DNA of 64,000 bases from Symsagittifera roscoffensis (Eukaryota > Xenacoelomorpha > Acoela > Convolutidae), in assembly GCF_963678635.1 (NCBI RefSeq), contig NC_087067.1:27781547-27845546 (forward strand), written 5' to 3'. Of this stretch, positions 57,801 to 61,447 are shown one piece after another (position 1 is the first letter of the stretch; every line of letters begins with the position of its first letter). Under the pieces are notes generated by a model. It saw only the letters and a list, made by a program, of their open reading frames with translations. It did not search any database and was not told where the DNA came from. The position numbers were made by a program, and so were the translations under genes.

Positions 57801-60392
57801 CCAACAAGCCGAAAATAAGATAACATTCCATCAAGCTGAGAAATAATTTTGTTATGTAATCTAACAACTGATTGCCCCTGCTGTTATGCAACTGTTACAT
57901 AATTCTGGCAGTGAAATAGGAAATAAGTAAAACAAGAGCCTGGTTGCTGTGCAAGTAGCATGGAATTTTCCAGTCAGTCTTGTTGACAAAACATTTATAT
58001 TCGGAGTTTTCACTTCTCTCTTAGAGAGCCAATTTATAATAGCTCAATCAATGGAAAACATTATATTCAAGGTCTGACAATTAGAAAACGAGCAAGCTGT
58101 ACCATTTTGTACTCTCTCTATTTGACTTTTTTTTTTGTCCAGGTCAGGCATTACTTTGATTTTAAGCAGATGATGTTATCACGTAGGGGTCCCAATTCGG
58201 GGTTTGGTTCTTTGAGAAATTGAAAGTAGGTTTGAGAATCCGAGAAATCGAAAATTAAATCTTATTCGCAATTACAGCGAAAGCAAGTGTCTTGTAATCG
58301 GAAAGTAGACTTTTTCCTTTGCACTTGGCCTTGAGGTAACGCCTTCGTACCCTAAGTTCAGGGGTTCGAATCCTGGGCGGACCTTTTTTTTTAAAGTTAA
58401 TTAATTTTTTCCGGTAATTTTTTGGTCAGGTTTAGTTTTGTCTGATCAAGTTTTTCGGCTTAGTTGCCACATCATGGATTATTTTTTGTGCTATGAGCAA
58501 GTATCATGTTAGTTGCAAGTGTTATTCATTGTAGTTCCAGGCGAACTTGAAACTTATAGCCGTTTTTTGTAAAATCTATTTTTTTTTCGGCTCAAATGGT
58601 GTCTGCTCACAGATTGTCGGCTTTGTATCCGCTTCGTAAGTTATGTTCCGTTGCTAATTTAGACTTCAATGTCTTTCTTTGCGTGTTTTCTCCGATTTTC
58701 TGTTGATAAAAACAGGTATTATGGAAAGGTATGGGATTGGGTTATTATTTATTTTTTGAAACAATTAGAAATTTTTTCACTTTTAACCAAAATTTTAGTT
58801 AAAAAATGGGTATCAATGGAAAGACCGCCTATTCTCCCTGTGCATGCATGCTTCCTAGTTTCTTCTTACATTACCCCACTATCTACAGCCTCTGAAAAAT
58901 TCTGTGGGGGGAATATTTGACCCATGTTTTTGATTTTTTTTTTCGTTTTCTGAAAAACCATTCTTTCAAATCTGAGAAAGTGGATTCAATAGATAAAATG
59001 GATCGGAAAAAATTCTTTGCATAAGCATCTACGCGCATTTTCTTTGAAAAAAATTATGGCCCTCGGAATAGTCAATTTTTCGAGCGTATGGCAGTTTTTT
59101 CTTAATCGTTTTGACTTTTCTCGAAAACGAACCTCCTAAATTGTGGATTCATTGAAGGCAGCGGCTCCCGTTCAATAGTGGCAGATCACAATACTTTTTG
59201 ACACAGAAAGGTGCGGCCCTCGGAAAAGTCAAATTTTTGATTTTTCGACCATTTTTTAAATTCTTTGACTTTTCTCGAAGTACCCAAATCAGACCTTGAA
59301 TATAATGTTTTCCATTGATTGAGCTATTTTAAATTGGCTCTCTAAGAGAGAAGTGAATATAAATTTTTTGTCAACAAGACTGACTCCCAAATTTGAGTTT
59401 TCGGGCTCAATCTAAATAACATGTTGCATGAATCTATTCTGCATAAGCGGCTATTTTAAATTTCTGTTTTGTTGATTTTACTTTAATCGTCGTTTTTACT
59501 TTAATCGATAACTATCCTGCCGAATCTGATACCATAAGTTTGATCGAAACAACAACTTGTTGAAAGCCTACCTTTATAATTGGATACGCCCATTTTTTTT
59601 TCTAGAAAAAATCTATGGCCTTCAAACACTTCAAAGTTTTGGAACTTGGACCGTTTTCTGAAAACTTTTTGACTTTACTCGATAAATCCGGTTTTGGGAT
59701 TTTTCTTTACTGTAGCGGCCACGACCTGCTTTTAGCAGAAAACATATGTAAATTCTAATTTCGTAAAGTCAAGCCTTTGAATTTTTTTACCAACCCTATC
59801 AAATCTGGGATGAAATTTTCAATCAAAAGAACCGGTTGCGAGATTTTTTCCGGAAAAAACGGCGACTCATTTTTTTCAGATATTTTTTTTTTGGGAAAAT
59901 TCCATTTTCTCAAAAATGTTCACTCTTCTCACTTATTTTAGTTGGCTTTTTACTAAGGTTTTGGGTAAGGTCTTCTCGCTAAGGTTTTGGGCTAAGATCA
60001 ATTTTTGAAGTTACGCATTTCGTCCCGCATCAGTATAACAAATTCAAAAAATTTCAAAAGGGTACTTCCAGCTTTATTTGAGCCCCTCGTTGTCTTTTAT
60101 CGAGACATTCGAAAACTTTGTTTGGCCCAGTTGTCTTTCAACATTTTCATTTTTTTTTTCGGCATGTTTTTTCATGTTTGGGTTGGATCACAACAGATGC
60201 GAAGCTCCGCTTCGCCTCTGTGTTTGTTTTGAGTTTGATTAAGTGTATTTTTGCTTGCTTTAGGAGCAGGTGTTTGCAGATAGGGTCTACCAAGTAGACG
60301 CTGCCGTGGTGCGAATCATGAAGACCAGAAAGAGCCTCTCCCACAACGAACTAGTGTCCCAACTTATACACCAGTTACGCTTCCCCGTTAAG
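18626..60392 (+). CDS. CUL4: cullin-4 gene (scaffold of CRL4 ubiquitin ligase), 16 exons, 3' end outside window
   Basis: Sixteen coding exons, listed separately, join with consistent phases into 813 codons without a stop: 18626-18800 (or 21461-21635), 38111-38210, 40540-40699, 42300-42409, 42853-43021, 45911-46017, 46686-46819, 47597-47712, 51371-51507, 51832-52103, 52483-52703, 52947-53132, 53493-53606, 53814-53999, 57652-57774, 60264-60392. Order along the protein: a Ser-rich N-terminus ending AKKLNIKN as in animal CUL4B, cullin repeats (about 70-400), the cullin-homology domain with the hallmark [17 protein letters not shown], and a C-terminal winged-helix region with VVRIMK, whose Lys790 is the expected NEDD8 site. 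Known family role: CUL4 bridges DDB1-DCAF substrate receptors to RBX1/ROC1. About 30 residues from the last exon are missing. A charged insertion at about 528-601 is unusual. The first intron is 16-19 kb and carries nested genes. Confidence 0.95.
18801..21460 (+). other. spacer between duplicated CUL4 first exons
   Basis: Intron sequence of exon 1A and the upstream region of exon 1B. It holds the head of a SINE (19130-19300), the duplication junction (19454-19457), and repeat copies of the MITE and LINE relic. Confidence 0.7.
20237..20422 (-). mobile_element. LINE ORF2 C-terminal relic (duplication copy 2)
   Basis: Exact counterpart of 17405-17590 in the second duplicated unit. Confidence 0.7.
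21461..21635 (+). CDS. CUL4: CUL4 exon 1, copy B (tandem duplicate)
   Basis: Encodes exactly the same 58 residues as copy A, with the same donor. Neither copy has an upstream acceptor that would let both be included, so they would serve as alternative first exons. Confidence 0.85.
21960..22480 (+). mobile_element. SINE family S1 copy (tRNA-like, hairpin tail)
   Basis: Head with GCAAATAAAA and TTCATAGCATCTGGTC, TTTATTTGTGACTAG, then a B-box-like GATTCGAATCCGAC (22340), GAGGCTTATTTC and the tail hairpin GCGAAGCGCAGCTTCG (22447). The duplication endpoint (22285) lies inside it. Confidence 0.6.
22695..23235 (+). mobile_element. SINE family S2 copy
   Basis: Head TCCAACTTAAGTCGCAAAT (22730), a tRNA-like core with A-box-like GCGTAGAGGTAAGGA and B-box-like GATTCGAACCTGAG (22895-22955), then GTCATTGGCTTGC and the tail GCGAAGTTCAACTTCGCC (23208). 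Confidence 0.65.
23236..24790. other. intronic, gene-free
   Basis: Contains a diverged repeat around 23560-23960 ending in a GAAGCTTTGCTTCGCC hairpin and the small MITE at 24010-24135; the rest is AT-rich with no supported coding sequence. Confidence 0.5.
24010..24135 (+). mobile_element. short MITE copy (AGCGGATC-type family)
   Basis: CCAGTAGCGAATGGGG at the left and AAACCTAGATCCCCGCG at the right, with G/C-rich runs inside: a deletion derivative of the element at 16553. Confidence 0.45.
24791..25091 (-). CDS. receptor-like gene A, exon 3
   Basis: Helices 6-7 and the tail PIRDIKRKF, stop TAA at 24791; acceptor CTCCTAG. Confidence 0.62.
24791..28808 (-). CDS. nested antisense gene A: putative seven-helix receptor
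   Basis: Three exons splice in phase on the minus strand (28808-28168, 25502-25266, 25091-24791) to 392 residues. I do not recognise the family; seven hydrophobic segments are visible: [13 protein letters not shown] onward, [85 protein letters not shown] and [20 protein letters not shown]. The third helix ends AIYRD, reminiscent of the E/DRY motif. The seventh has DTLVKLY where rhodopsin-like receptors have NPxxY, followed by TNDQFK as a possible helix 8. Possible N-glycosylation sites (NQST, NRSS) are present. Splice sites: AG|GTAAAT, TTTTAG|A, AAG|GTCAGA, TCCTAG|G. It lies inside CUL4 intron 1, opposite strand, and is paralogous to the gene at 34-37 kb. An upstream exon may be missing. Confidence 0.65.
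25266..25502 (-). CDS. receptor-like gene A, exon 2
   Basis: Helix 5 and a long third cytoplasmic loop with six Ser in a row; acceptor GTTTTAG. A donor at GTCAGA keeps phase with exon 3, whereas the stronger-looking GTAAAC 28 nt later would shift the frame. Confidence 0.6.
25600..26170 (+). mobile_element. SINE family S1 copy with internal insertion
   Basis: Head AATTCGCAAATAAAATTG, TTTATTTGTGACTAG, tRNA-like A-box region GTGGCTGAGTGGTTAGTG (25733), an interruption of about 230 bp, then B-box-like ATCGAATCCGAGAC (26005) and GAGGCTTATTTC. A short tandem of GTCGTGTTCTCGCT follows. Confidence 0.6.
26398..26710 (+). mobile_element. SINE family S1 copy
   Basis: ATAATCACGATCT, TTTATTTGTCCG, CTCAGAAGGAAGGACGTGAG, B-box-like GTTGGAATCCGACAC, GAGGCTTATT and the tail hairpin GTGAAGCGCGGCATCGCCCC. 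Confidence 0.6.
26711..28167. other. intron of receptor-like gene A, repeat-derived
   Basis: Detached S1-type tails with GCGAAGCGCGGCTTCGCC at 27345 and GCGAGGCTCAGCTTTGCC at 27888, and a repeat unit at 27640-27740 (ATTGTCGGCTAAGTAGCCGC). A 167-codon minus-strand frame at 27450-27953 crosses these repeats and is not credible. Confidence 0.5.
28168..28808 (-). CDS. receptor-like gene A, exon 1
   Basis: Helices 1-4; ATG at 28808, donor AAATTAG|GTAAAT at 28167, phase 2. Confidence 0.65.
28809..30364. other. gene-free interval upstream of receptor-like gene A
   Basis: Repeat unit at 29340-29480 (GATTGTCGGCCTTGTTTCCG) shared with 58560-58690; a tRNA-like B box (GGGTTTGATTCCCGGC) at 29735. No supported gene. 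Confidence 0.5.
30380..31430 (+). repeat. purine/G-rich minisatellite
   Basis: About 1 kb of degenerate short units built from GGCAGCGCAAGGCA and GGGCAGCG variants, strikingly low in T on this strand. Long frames reading Leu-Pro-Cys-Ala on the minus strand are by-products of the repeat. Confidence 0.9.
31431..33378. other. gene-free interval with isolated tRNA-like elements
   Basis: AT-rich. A minus-strand tRNA-like unit lies at 32885-32965 (B-box-like GGGTTCGATTACC, A-box-like region about 50 nt earlier), and a plus-strand one at 33120-33190 (TAGTTGGTATAGTG; GAGTTCGGTTCGC). Confidence 0.4.
33379..33384 (-). terminator. AATAAA polyadenylation signal (minus strand)
   Basis: AATAAA about 110 nt after the stop of the possible terminal exon at 33491. 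Confidence 0.35.
33491..33559 (-). CDS. possible terminal exon or 3' end of a processed copy
   Basis: The minus strand reads [22 protein letters not shown], stop, preceded by a pyrimidine-rich acceptor-like sequence ending GGCTGTAAG. The frame stays open a further 16 codons upstream. An AATAAA follows at 33384-33379. The codon pattern looks like genuine coding DNA, but I do not recognise the protein. It lies 0.5 kb beyond the 3' end of receptor-like gene B and could belong to it or to an unrelated retrocopy. Confidence 0.3.
   Translation of the reverse strand, partial: WAKLYSDARKKGGETSVEFLKM
34053..34453 (-). CDS. receptor-like gene B, exon 3
   Basis: End of ICL3, helices 6-7, helix-8-like [18 protein letters not shown] and a short tail; stop at 34053. 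Acceptor at 34454 (ACATAG) or, with a better pyrimidine tract, at 34430 (CTCAAAG). Confidence 0.55.
34053..37279 (-). CDS. nested antisense gene B: putative seven-helix receptor, paralogue of gene A
   Basis: Three minus-strand exons, about 37279-36974, 36472-35830 and 34453 (or 34429)-34053, give roughly 449 residues. The family is not recognised, but the relation to gene A is clear: CGVLLS against CGVLIS in helix 2, [12 protein letters not shown] against [11 protein letters not shown] at the end of helix 1, and [19 protein letters not shown] against [19 protein letters not shown] at the end of helix 7. Other helices: [58 protein letters not shown] and [20 protein letters not shown]. An N-terminal region of about 65 residues with NIS, NDTS and a further hydrophobic stretch has no equivalent in gene A. 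The ICL3 intron is shared; the helix-1 intron is not. The last acceptor is uncertain. Confidence 0.6.
34850..35320 (+). repeat. dispersed repeat family H (hairpin family), full copy
   Basis: Order of landmarks: AAGAGTCGATGA, ATATAGGTCATGAT, AAGGCAAGCTCC, the hairpin TCACGAAAAACGTGA, GACTTCTAATTTCGAAAATG, ATCCAG-like CCCAGTTGTCTCAAATTGGG, and the end CCAACTGTCTGTTGGCTAT. Non-coding. Confidence 0.8.
35500..35640 (+). repeat. short tandem repeat, two units of about 62 bp
   Basis: AATAATTATAAA...GTTGTGAAAAA-ACTGCTG-TGAAA occurs at about 35531 and 35592; AATATCGGAAAAAATCC is also doubled just before. Confidence 0.7.
35830..36472 (-). CDS. receptor-like gene B, exon 2
   Basis: Helices 1-5; the acceptor CAGAATAG|TAC keeps frame with exon 1. 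The donor is probably ACCG|GTCCTT, before the in-frame TAG at 35822. Confidence 0.55.
36974..37279 (-). CDS. receptor-like gene B, exon 1
   Basis: ATG at 37279 ([10 protein letters not shown]), 102 codons, donor TACAAT|GTAAGC. Confidence 0.6.
37280..38110. other. end of CUL4 intron 1, gene-free
   Basis: No supported gene or repeat; includes the upstream region of receptor-like gene B and the polypyrimidine tract of CUL4 exon 2. Confidence 0.5.
38111..38210 (+). CDS. CUL4: CUL4 exon 2
   Basis: Acceptor GTTTCAG; encodes [15 protein letters not shown], then [17 protein letters not shown] (family: [20 protein letters not shown]). The donor must be GTAAA|GTAGGT: using the next GT, one codon further, would put a TAG in frame. 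Confidence 0.9.
38211..39534. other. CUL4 intron 2, first part, gene-free
   Basis: AT-rich; nothing recognised beyond diverged repeat pieces. Confidence 0.4.
39535..39970 (+). repeat. repeat family H copy
   Basis: AGGGTCCATGAACGTAGTTCAG, TACATAGGTCGCAATGAT, AAGGCAAACTCCAC, TTTCAAAAATGG, CCCAGCGAAATAA, CAACTGTATCTTGGCTATG; the hairpin is deleted in this copy. Confidence 0.7.
40540..40699 (+). CDS. CUL4: CUL4 exon 3
   Basis: Acceptor [29 protein letters not shown] through [11 protein letters not shown], first cullin repeat. Donor CAG|GTGGCT, phase 0. Confidence 0.92.
41275..41645 (-). mobile_element. MITE copy, inverted (AGCGGATC-type family)
   Basis: GACTGATCTAGGATTTG at the left and GAATACGCTGCTG at the right, with GGCGCCAAAAGCGCC and AAAATTTTAGGGTCCGTCAG inside: reverse complement of the interior of the element at 16553. 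Confidence 0.55.
41765..42080 (+). mobile_element. SINE family S1 copy, clearest example
   Basis: Head CTAGCAAGCGTAGTGTATTA, TCCAACTTAACTCGCAAAT, ATAATCACGATCT, TTTATTTGTGGCTAG, tRNA-like GTGGCTGAGAGGGAAGGACG and B-box-like GTTGGAATCCGACAC, GAGGCTTTTTTATAC, GTTTTCTCGCTAGTG. Confidence 0.7.
42300..42409 (+). CDS. CUL4: CUL4 exon 4
   Basis: Acceptor [28 protein letters not shown], aligning with the [20 protein letters not shown] block of animal CUL4. Donor TG|GTGAGC splits the Trp codon of SIW. Confidence 0.95.
42853..43021 (+). CDS. CUL4: CUL4 exon 5
   Basis: [19 protein letters not shown], then [16 protein letters not shown] and LLRMLSDLH (family: MGLELFR...TIDGILLLIERERNGE). Donor CAT|GTAAGC. 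Confidence 0.95.
43080..45104 (+). other. CUL4 intron 5, repeat-rich
   Basis: SINE head at 43080-43200 (CGAGCGTAGTGCAAC, GTAAGTCGCAAAT), a full SINE S2 at 44200-44720, and detached SINE-like pieces; no supported gene. Confidence 0.5.
44200..44720 (+). mobile_element. SINE family S2 copy
   Basis: Head GCATAGCTTGTGTGATAGTA, TCCAACCTATGTCGCCAAT, tRNA-like GTAGCGTAGAGGTAGGGA and GGGTTCGAACCTGGG (44393-44445), GTCATAATTGGCTTGC, and the tail GCGAAGAGCAACTTCGCC. Confidence 0.7.
45105..45560 (+). repeat. repeat family H copy
   Basis: GTCGATGAACGTAGTG, ATATAGGTCATGATGAT, TTATCGAACAGCAAAAGTGC, GAGTTTCGAAAGTAGAATTT, CATTGACTCTTTTGGCGGCT. Confidence 0.75.
45911..46017 (+). CDS. CUL4: CUL4 exon 6
   Basis: [20 protein letters not shown], then ITEYLK, matching the IYQDSFEQQFLEET...PEYL block. 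Donor AA|GTCAGT, phase 2. Confidence 0.93.
46686..46819 (+). CDS. CUL4: CUL4 exon 7
   Basis: [20 protein letters not shown], then [16 protein letters not shown] (family: NKRLEEE..R..TYLD, VEKQLLGEHLTAILQK). Donor AAAG|GTAAAT. Confidence 0.95.
46950..47230 (+). repeat. repeat family H copy, partial
   Basis: CATAGGTCGTGATGG, AAGGCAAACTCGACTATCGA, AAAACGTGAACG, TTGATCCAGTTTTCTC; the 3' third is missing. Confidence 0.7.
47597..47712 (+). CDS. CUL4: CUL4 exon 8
   Basis: Acceptor [28 protein letters not shown], then FSEYIK (family: [20 protein letters not shown]...WIEYIK). Donor AAA|GTTAGT. Confidence 0.92.
47914..48078 (+). repeat. tandem duplication, two units of 82 bp
   Basis: Starts GTGAAGATTTGAATTCC at 47914 and again at 47996, both ending ACACTATTTACACGAGCAAA; nearly identical. 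Confidence 0.95.
48065..48580 (+). mobile_element. SINE family S2 copy
   Basis: Head AAGCTTGTGTGATATTGCGA, TCCAACCTAAGTCGCAAAT, the best-preserved tRNA-like core with GTAGCGTAGAGGTAGGGA and GGGTTCGAACCTCAG (48268-48322), GTCATAATTGGATTGC. Confidence 0.7.
48585..48960 (+). repeat. repeat family H copy
   Basis: TCGCGGTTTGACTTTTGATT, AAGGCAAACTCTACTATCGA, TTTCCTAGCGGAACAAAAT, TTGACCCAGTTTTCTCAAAT, CTACTGTCTTTTGGCTATG. Confidence 0.75.
48961..50329. other. CUL4 intron 8, middle part, gene-free
   Basis: SINE head at 49010-49160 (GCGAAGTGTAGTGTGATAA; CCTAAGTCGCAAAT). A tRNA-like unit at 50172-50241 (GGTTTAGTGGTATAGCGC) has ends that can pair (TCACTT/AAGTGA), but its T arm is irregular. No coding sequence supported. 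Confidence 0.45.
50330..50850 (+). repeat. repeat family H copy
   Basis: TATATAGGTCTTGGTAA, AAAACGTGAACAATTTCTAG, TTCCAGCGGAATAAAAC, TTGATCCAGTTTTCTCAAGT, TTACTTGCGATCATTACTC, CCAACTGTCAGTTG. Followed to 51370 by AT-rich intron without features. Confidence 0.75.
51371..51507 (+). CDS. CUL4: CUL4 exon 9
   Basis: [20 protein letters not shown], then [15 protein letters not shown] (family: [30 protein letters not shown]). Donor AAG|GTACTA splits an Arg codon. Confidence 0.92.
51832..52103 (+). CDS. CUL4: CUL4 exon 10 (cullin-homology core)
   Basis: The most conserved exon: [20 protein letters not shown], then [20 protein letters not shown] and [20 protein letters not shown]. The family signature is nearly invariant here, which fixes the gene identity. 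Confidence 0.98.
52483..52703 (+). CDS. CUL4: CUL4 exon 11, begins the charged insertion
   Basis: [20 protein letters not shown] is conserved; after FRLHMES the exon continues with a Thr/Glu/Asp-rich stretch ([29 protein letters not shown]) that has no counterpart in animal CUL4. Confidence 0.93.
52947..53132 (+). CDS. CUL4: CUL4 exon 12, ends the charged insertion
   Basis: Starts with [20 protein letters not shown], a Ser/Arg segment completing the insertion, then rejoins the family at [20 protein letters not shown] (family: GNIELTVNILTMGYWPTY). Confidence 0.93.
53285..53415 (+). repeat. repeat family H fragment
   Basis: TTTTTCAGGAAAATCCTAAAG, TGATCACGCTCAATTTTG, AGGGCAACTTCCACTATCCA. Truncated; lies 78 nt before CUL4 exon 13. 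Confidence 0.65.
53493..53606 (+). CDS. CUL4: CUL4 exon 13
   Basis: [20 protein letters not shown], then [16 protein letters not shown], as in [24 protein letters not shown]. Acceptor CGTTTCAG, donor ACT|GTCAGT. Confidence 0.97.
53814..53999 (+). CDS. CUL4: CUL4 exon 14
   Basis: [20 protein letters not shown], then [20 protein letters not shown]: the winged-helix A region of the cullin C-terminal domain. Donor CTA|GTAAAT. Confidence 0.95.
54453..54740 (+). CDS. small hypothetical ORF in CUL4 intron 14
   Basis: 95 codons from a true ATG ([20 protein letters not shown]), preceded by an acceptor-like TTTTAG, with a possible donor GATCAG|GTTTAG after about 30 codons. The composition of the first 45 codons looks coding-like, but no motif is recognised and the tail is low-complexity Leu/Phe. 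May be chance or an exon of a nested gene. Confidence 0.2.
   Translation: MSSTGYKLENKETKSATTALYLELQKCLFGSGLENTVQELIIKLLNSLFFKKSYERNSVSRYHFLICEVAFQSDSRLRKELNVILLLLLFLFTTT
54741..55240. other. CUL4 intron 14, gene-free
   Basis: AT-rich; nothing recognised. Confidence 0.4.
55300..55890 (+). mobile_element. SINE family S1 copy
   Basis: The tRNA-like core at 55692-55775 is the most tRNA-like of the S1 group: GAGTGGATAGTGCGTGAGAC and GATTCGAATCCTGCACG. Then GAGGCTTATATTTTTCC and the tail hairpin GCGAAGCGCAGCTTTGCC. Confidence 0.65.
56405..56910 (+). repeat. repeat family H copy with internal insertion
   Basis: AGAGTCGATGAACGCCG, an inserted stretch with GCGAGAGCAAGTGTTTTG, the hairpin TCACGAAAAACGTGA (56669), TTTCCCAGCGGAATAAG, CCAACTGTCTGTTGGTTATG. 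Confidence 0.75.
57540..57615 (+). mobile_element. MITE terminal remnant
   Basis: CCAGTAGTGGATTTAGGGCG followed by GGAGGGGTG and CCCCTGACCCCC; terminal part of the AGCGGATC-type family, just upstream of CUL4 exon 15. Confidence 0.45.
57652..57774 (+). CDS. CUL4: CUL4 exon 15
   Basis: [20 protein letters not shown], then [12 protein letters not shown] (family: [24 protein letters not shown]). It lies 40 nt after a MITE remnant. Confidence 0.95.
57983..59385. repeat. inverted repeat pair, arms of about 95 bp
   Basis: The arm at 57983-58080 (GTCTTGTTGACAAAA...TTCAAGGTCTGA) recurs inverted at 59292-59385 with only a few differences. The 1.2 kb between holds a tRNA-like unit, a dispersed repeat (58560-58690) and the start of a TGGCCCTCGGAA-type internal repeat. 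Confidence 0.85.
58325..58385 (+). mobile_element. tRNA-like unit with pol III terminator
   Basis: A-box-like TTGGCCTTGAGG and a perfect B box GGGTTCGAATCCTGG, followed by GCGGACC and a run of T. Probably a SINE head or tRNA pseudogene; cloverleaf pairing is incomplete. Confidence 0.4.
59057..59690 (+). repeat. three diverged internal repeats
   Basis: TGGCCCTCGG / CGGCCCTCGG / TGGCCTTCAA followed by AGTCAA-TTTT and, 50-60 nt later, TTGACTTTTCTCGA, at about 59057, 59214 and 59607. Confidence 0.55.
60264..60392 (+). CDS. CUL4: CUL4 exon 16 with neddylation-site motif
   Basis: [20 protein letters not shown], then [14 protein letters not shown] and LRFPVK. The Lys of VVRIMK is the conserved NEDD8 acceptor position of cullins. 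Donor AAG|GTAAGA, phase 0. The last exon was not found before 64,000. Confidence 0.96.
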
Positions 60393-60467
60393 GTAAGAAA
60401 AATTGGCCATAGATTATAAAAGTGACGTTGCTTAATAGAACATGATATGCAGTAGATATATAATGCC

Positions 60468-60530
60468 AGCTGGCGTAACGGTCAAATACTTCGAGTTACG
60501 TTCGATTCTCGCTATGGTGAACATTTTTTT
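60468..60530 (+). mobile_element. tRNA-like unit with pol III terminator
   Basis: A-box-like CTGGCGTAACGG and B-box-like CGTTCGATTCTCG, then GGTGAAC and a T run. Confidence 0.35.
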
Positions 60531-60659
60531 TGTAAAGAGGCGAACTATTATCATCCAGCGCTTGCTTACTATTATCAGCCAGCGCCTAAAACAGAAGCTT
60601 TAATTATTCACGCTACAGGAAAATCTACTTCGATTTTCTTACGGAAACCTAATTCTGTT

Positions 60660-60965
60660 TTTTAAGGTGTCAGTGAAGATGGTGATGACTCTTATAATGG
60701 TCGTGATGATTTTTTTTCAGTTTTTTAGGGAAAGTCATAAAGTTCGATTTTTCGCAGTTAGACCTTTGATTTCTTTTTAATTTCAGATCATTTCCTATGT
60801 TAAAATGAAGGCAAAATCCTTTATCGAACTGCGAAAGTGTAAAAGTCGCGAAAAACGTGATCGACTTCTAGTTTCGAAAGTGGAATTTAATTATCGAATT
60901 TCCGAACAGAAAAGGACTTTAGCTATTAATAATTTTCTCAAATTGGGTTAATTTTTGGCTTCCGC
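60660..60965 (+). repeat. repeat family H copy
   Basis: TATAATGGTCGTGATGAT, ATGAAGGCAAAATCC, GCGAAAAACGTGATCGACTT, GTTTCGAAAGTGGAATTTAA, CTCAAATTGGGTTAATTT. Confidence 0.8.
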
Positions 60966-60967
60966 CT

Positions 60968-61219
60968 TCAAAGGTCCTGCAGATGCTTTTGCAACCGGTT
61001 TATTTTCGATGACTTTGCATAAGATCTGCTTTGATTAACAAAATCACATATTTTTTGGCGCGACATGGTCGCGTCACATAGTTCTTTGATTTCGACCATA
61101 CTCTGCTCTTTTCTGATGAATAGGAATACAATGCAGTAGAAATGAGACTTTAAAGTCGAAAACAGAAGAGAGTTGATAAAAACGATATTGCACAAATGGC
61201 ATTTTGTTTGAGTTGAAAT
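60968..61219 (-). CDS. possible terminal exon of an antisense receptor-like gene
   Basis: After an acceptor-like TTTGTTTAG the minus strand is open for 83 codons to TGA. It encodes one hydrophobic helix (IVFINSLLFSTLKSHFYCIV, FLFIRKEQ) and a basic tail with KICDFVNQSR and KINRLQKHLQDL. The pattern STLKSHFYCIVFLFIRKE resembles the helix-7/helix-8 end of receptor-like genes A and B ([15 protein letters not shown]). No upstream exons were found before 64,000, so it may be partial or a relic. Confidence 0.3.
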   Translation of the reverse strand: MSTQTKCHLCNIVFINSLLFSTLKSHFYCIVFLFIRKEQSMVEIKELCDATMSRQKICDFVNQSRSYAKSSKINRLQKHLQDL

Positions 61220-61447
61220 CTAAACAAACATAGCATATTGTATTTCAGAGTTTAGTGGTATCGTTTTTTACGAAGTGCAAGTTTCTTTTGCTGTTTGAAA
61301 TAAAAAACTATTTGCAATTTGGCTGTATATTTCGAAGTTATTTCTCTCATCTCTATTTTTATTGAAAATCTTTGTAACGTTTTGCCTCTTTGTTAGTCAA
61401 CTTTATCAGAGTTTAAAAATTTTTTTTGTATTTGCGAATTTATATCA

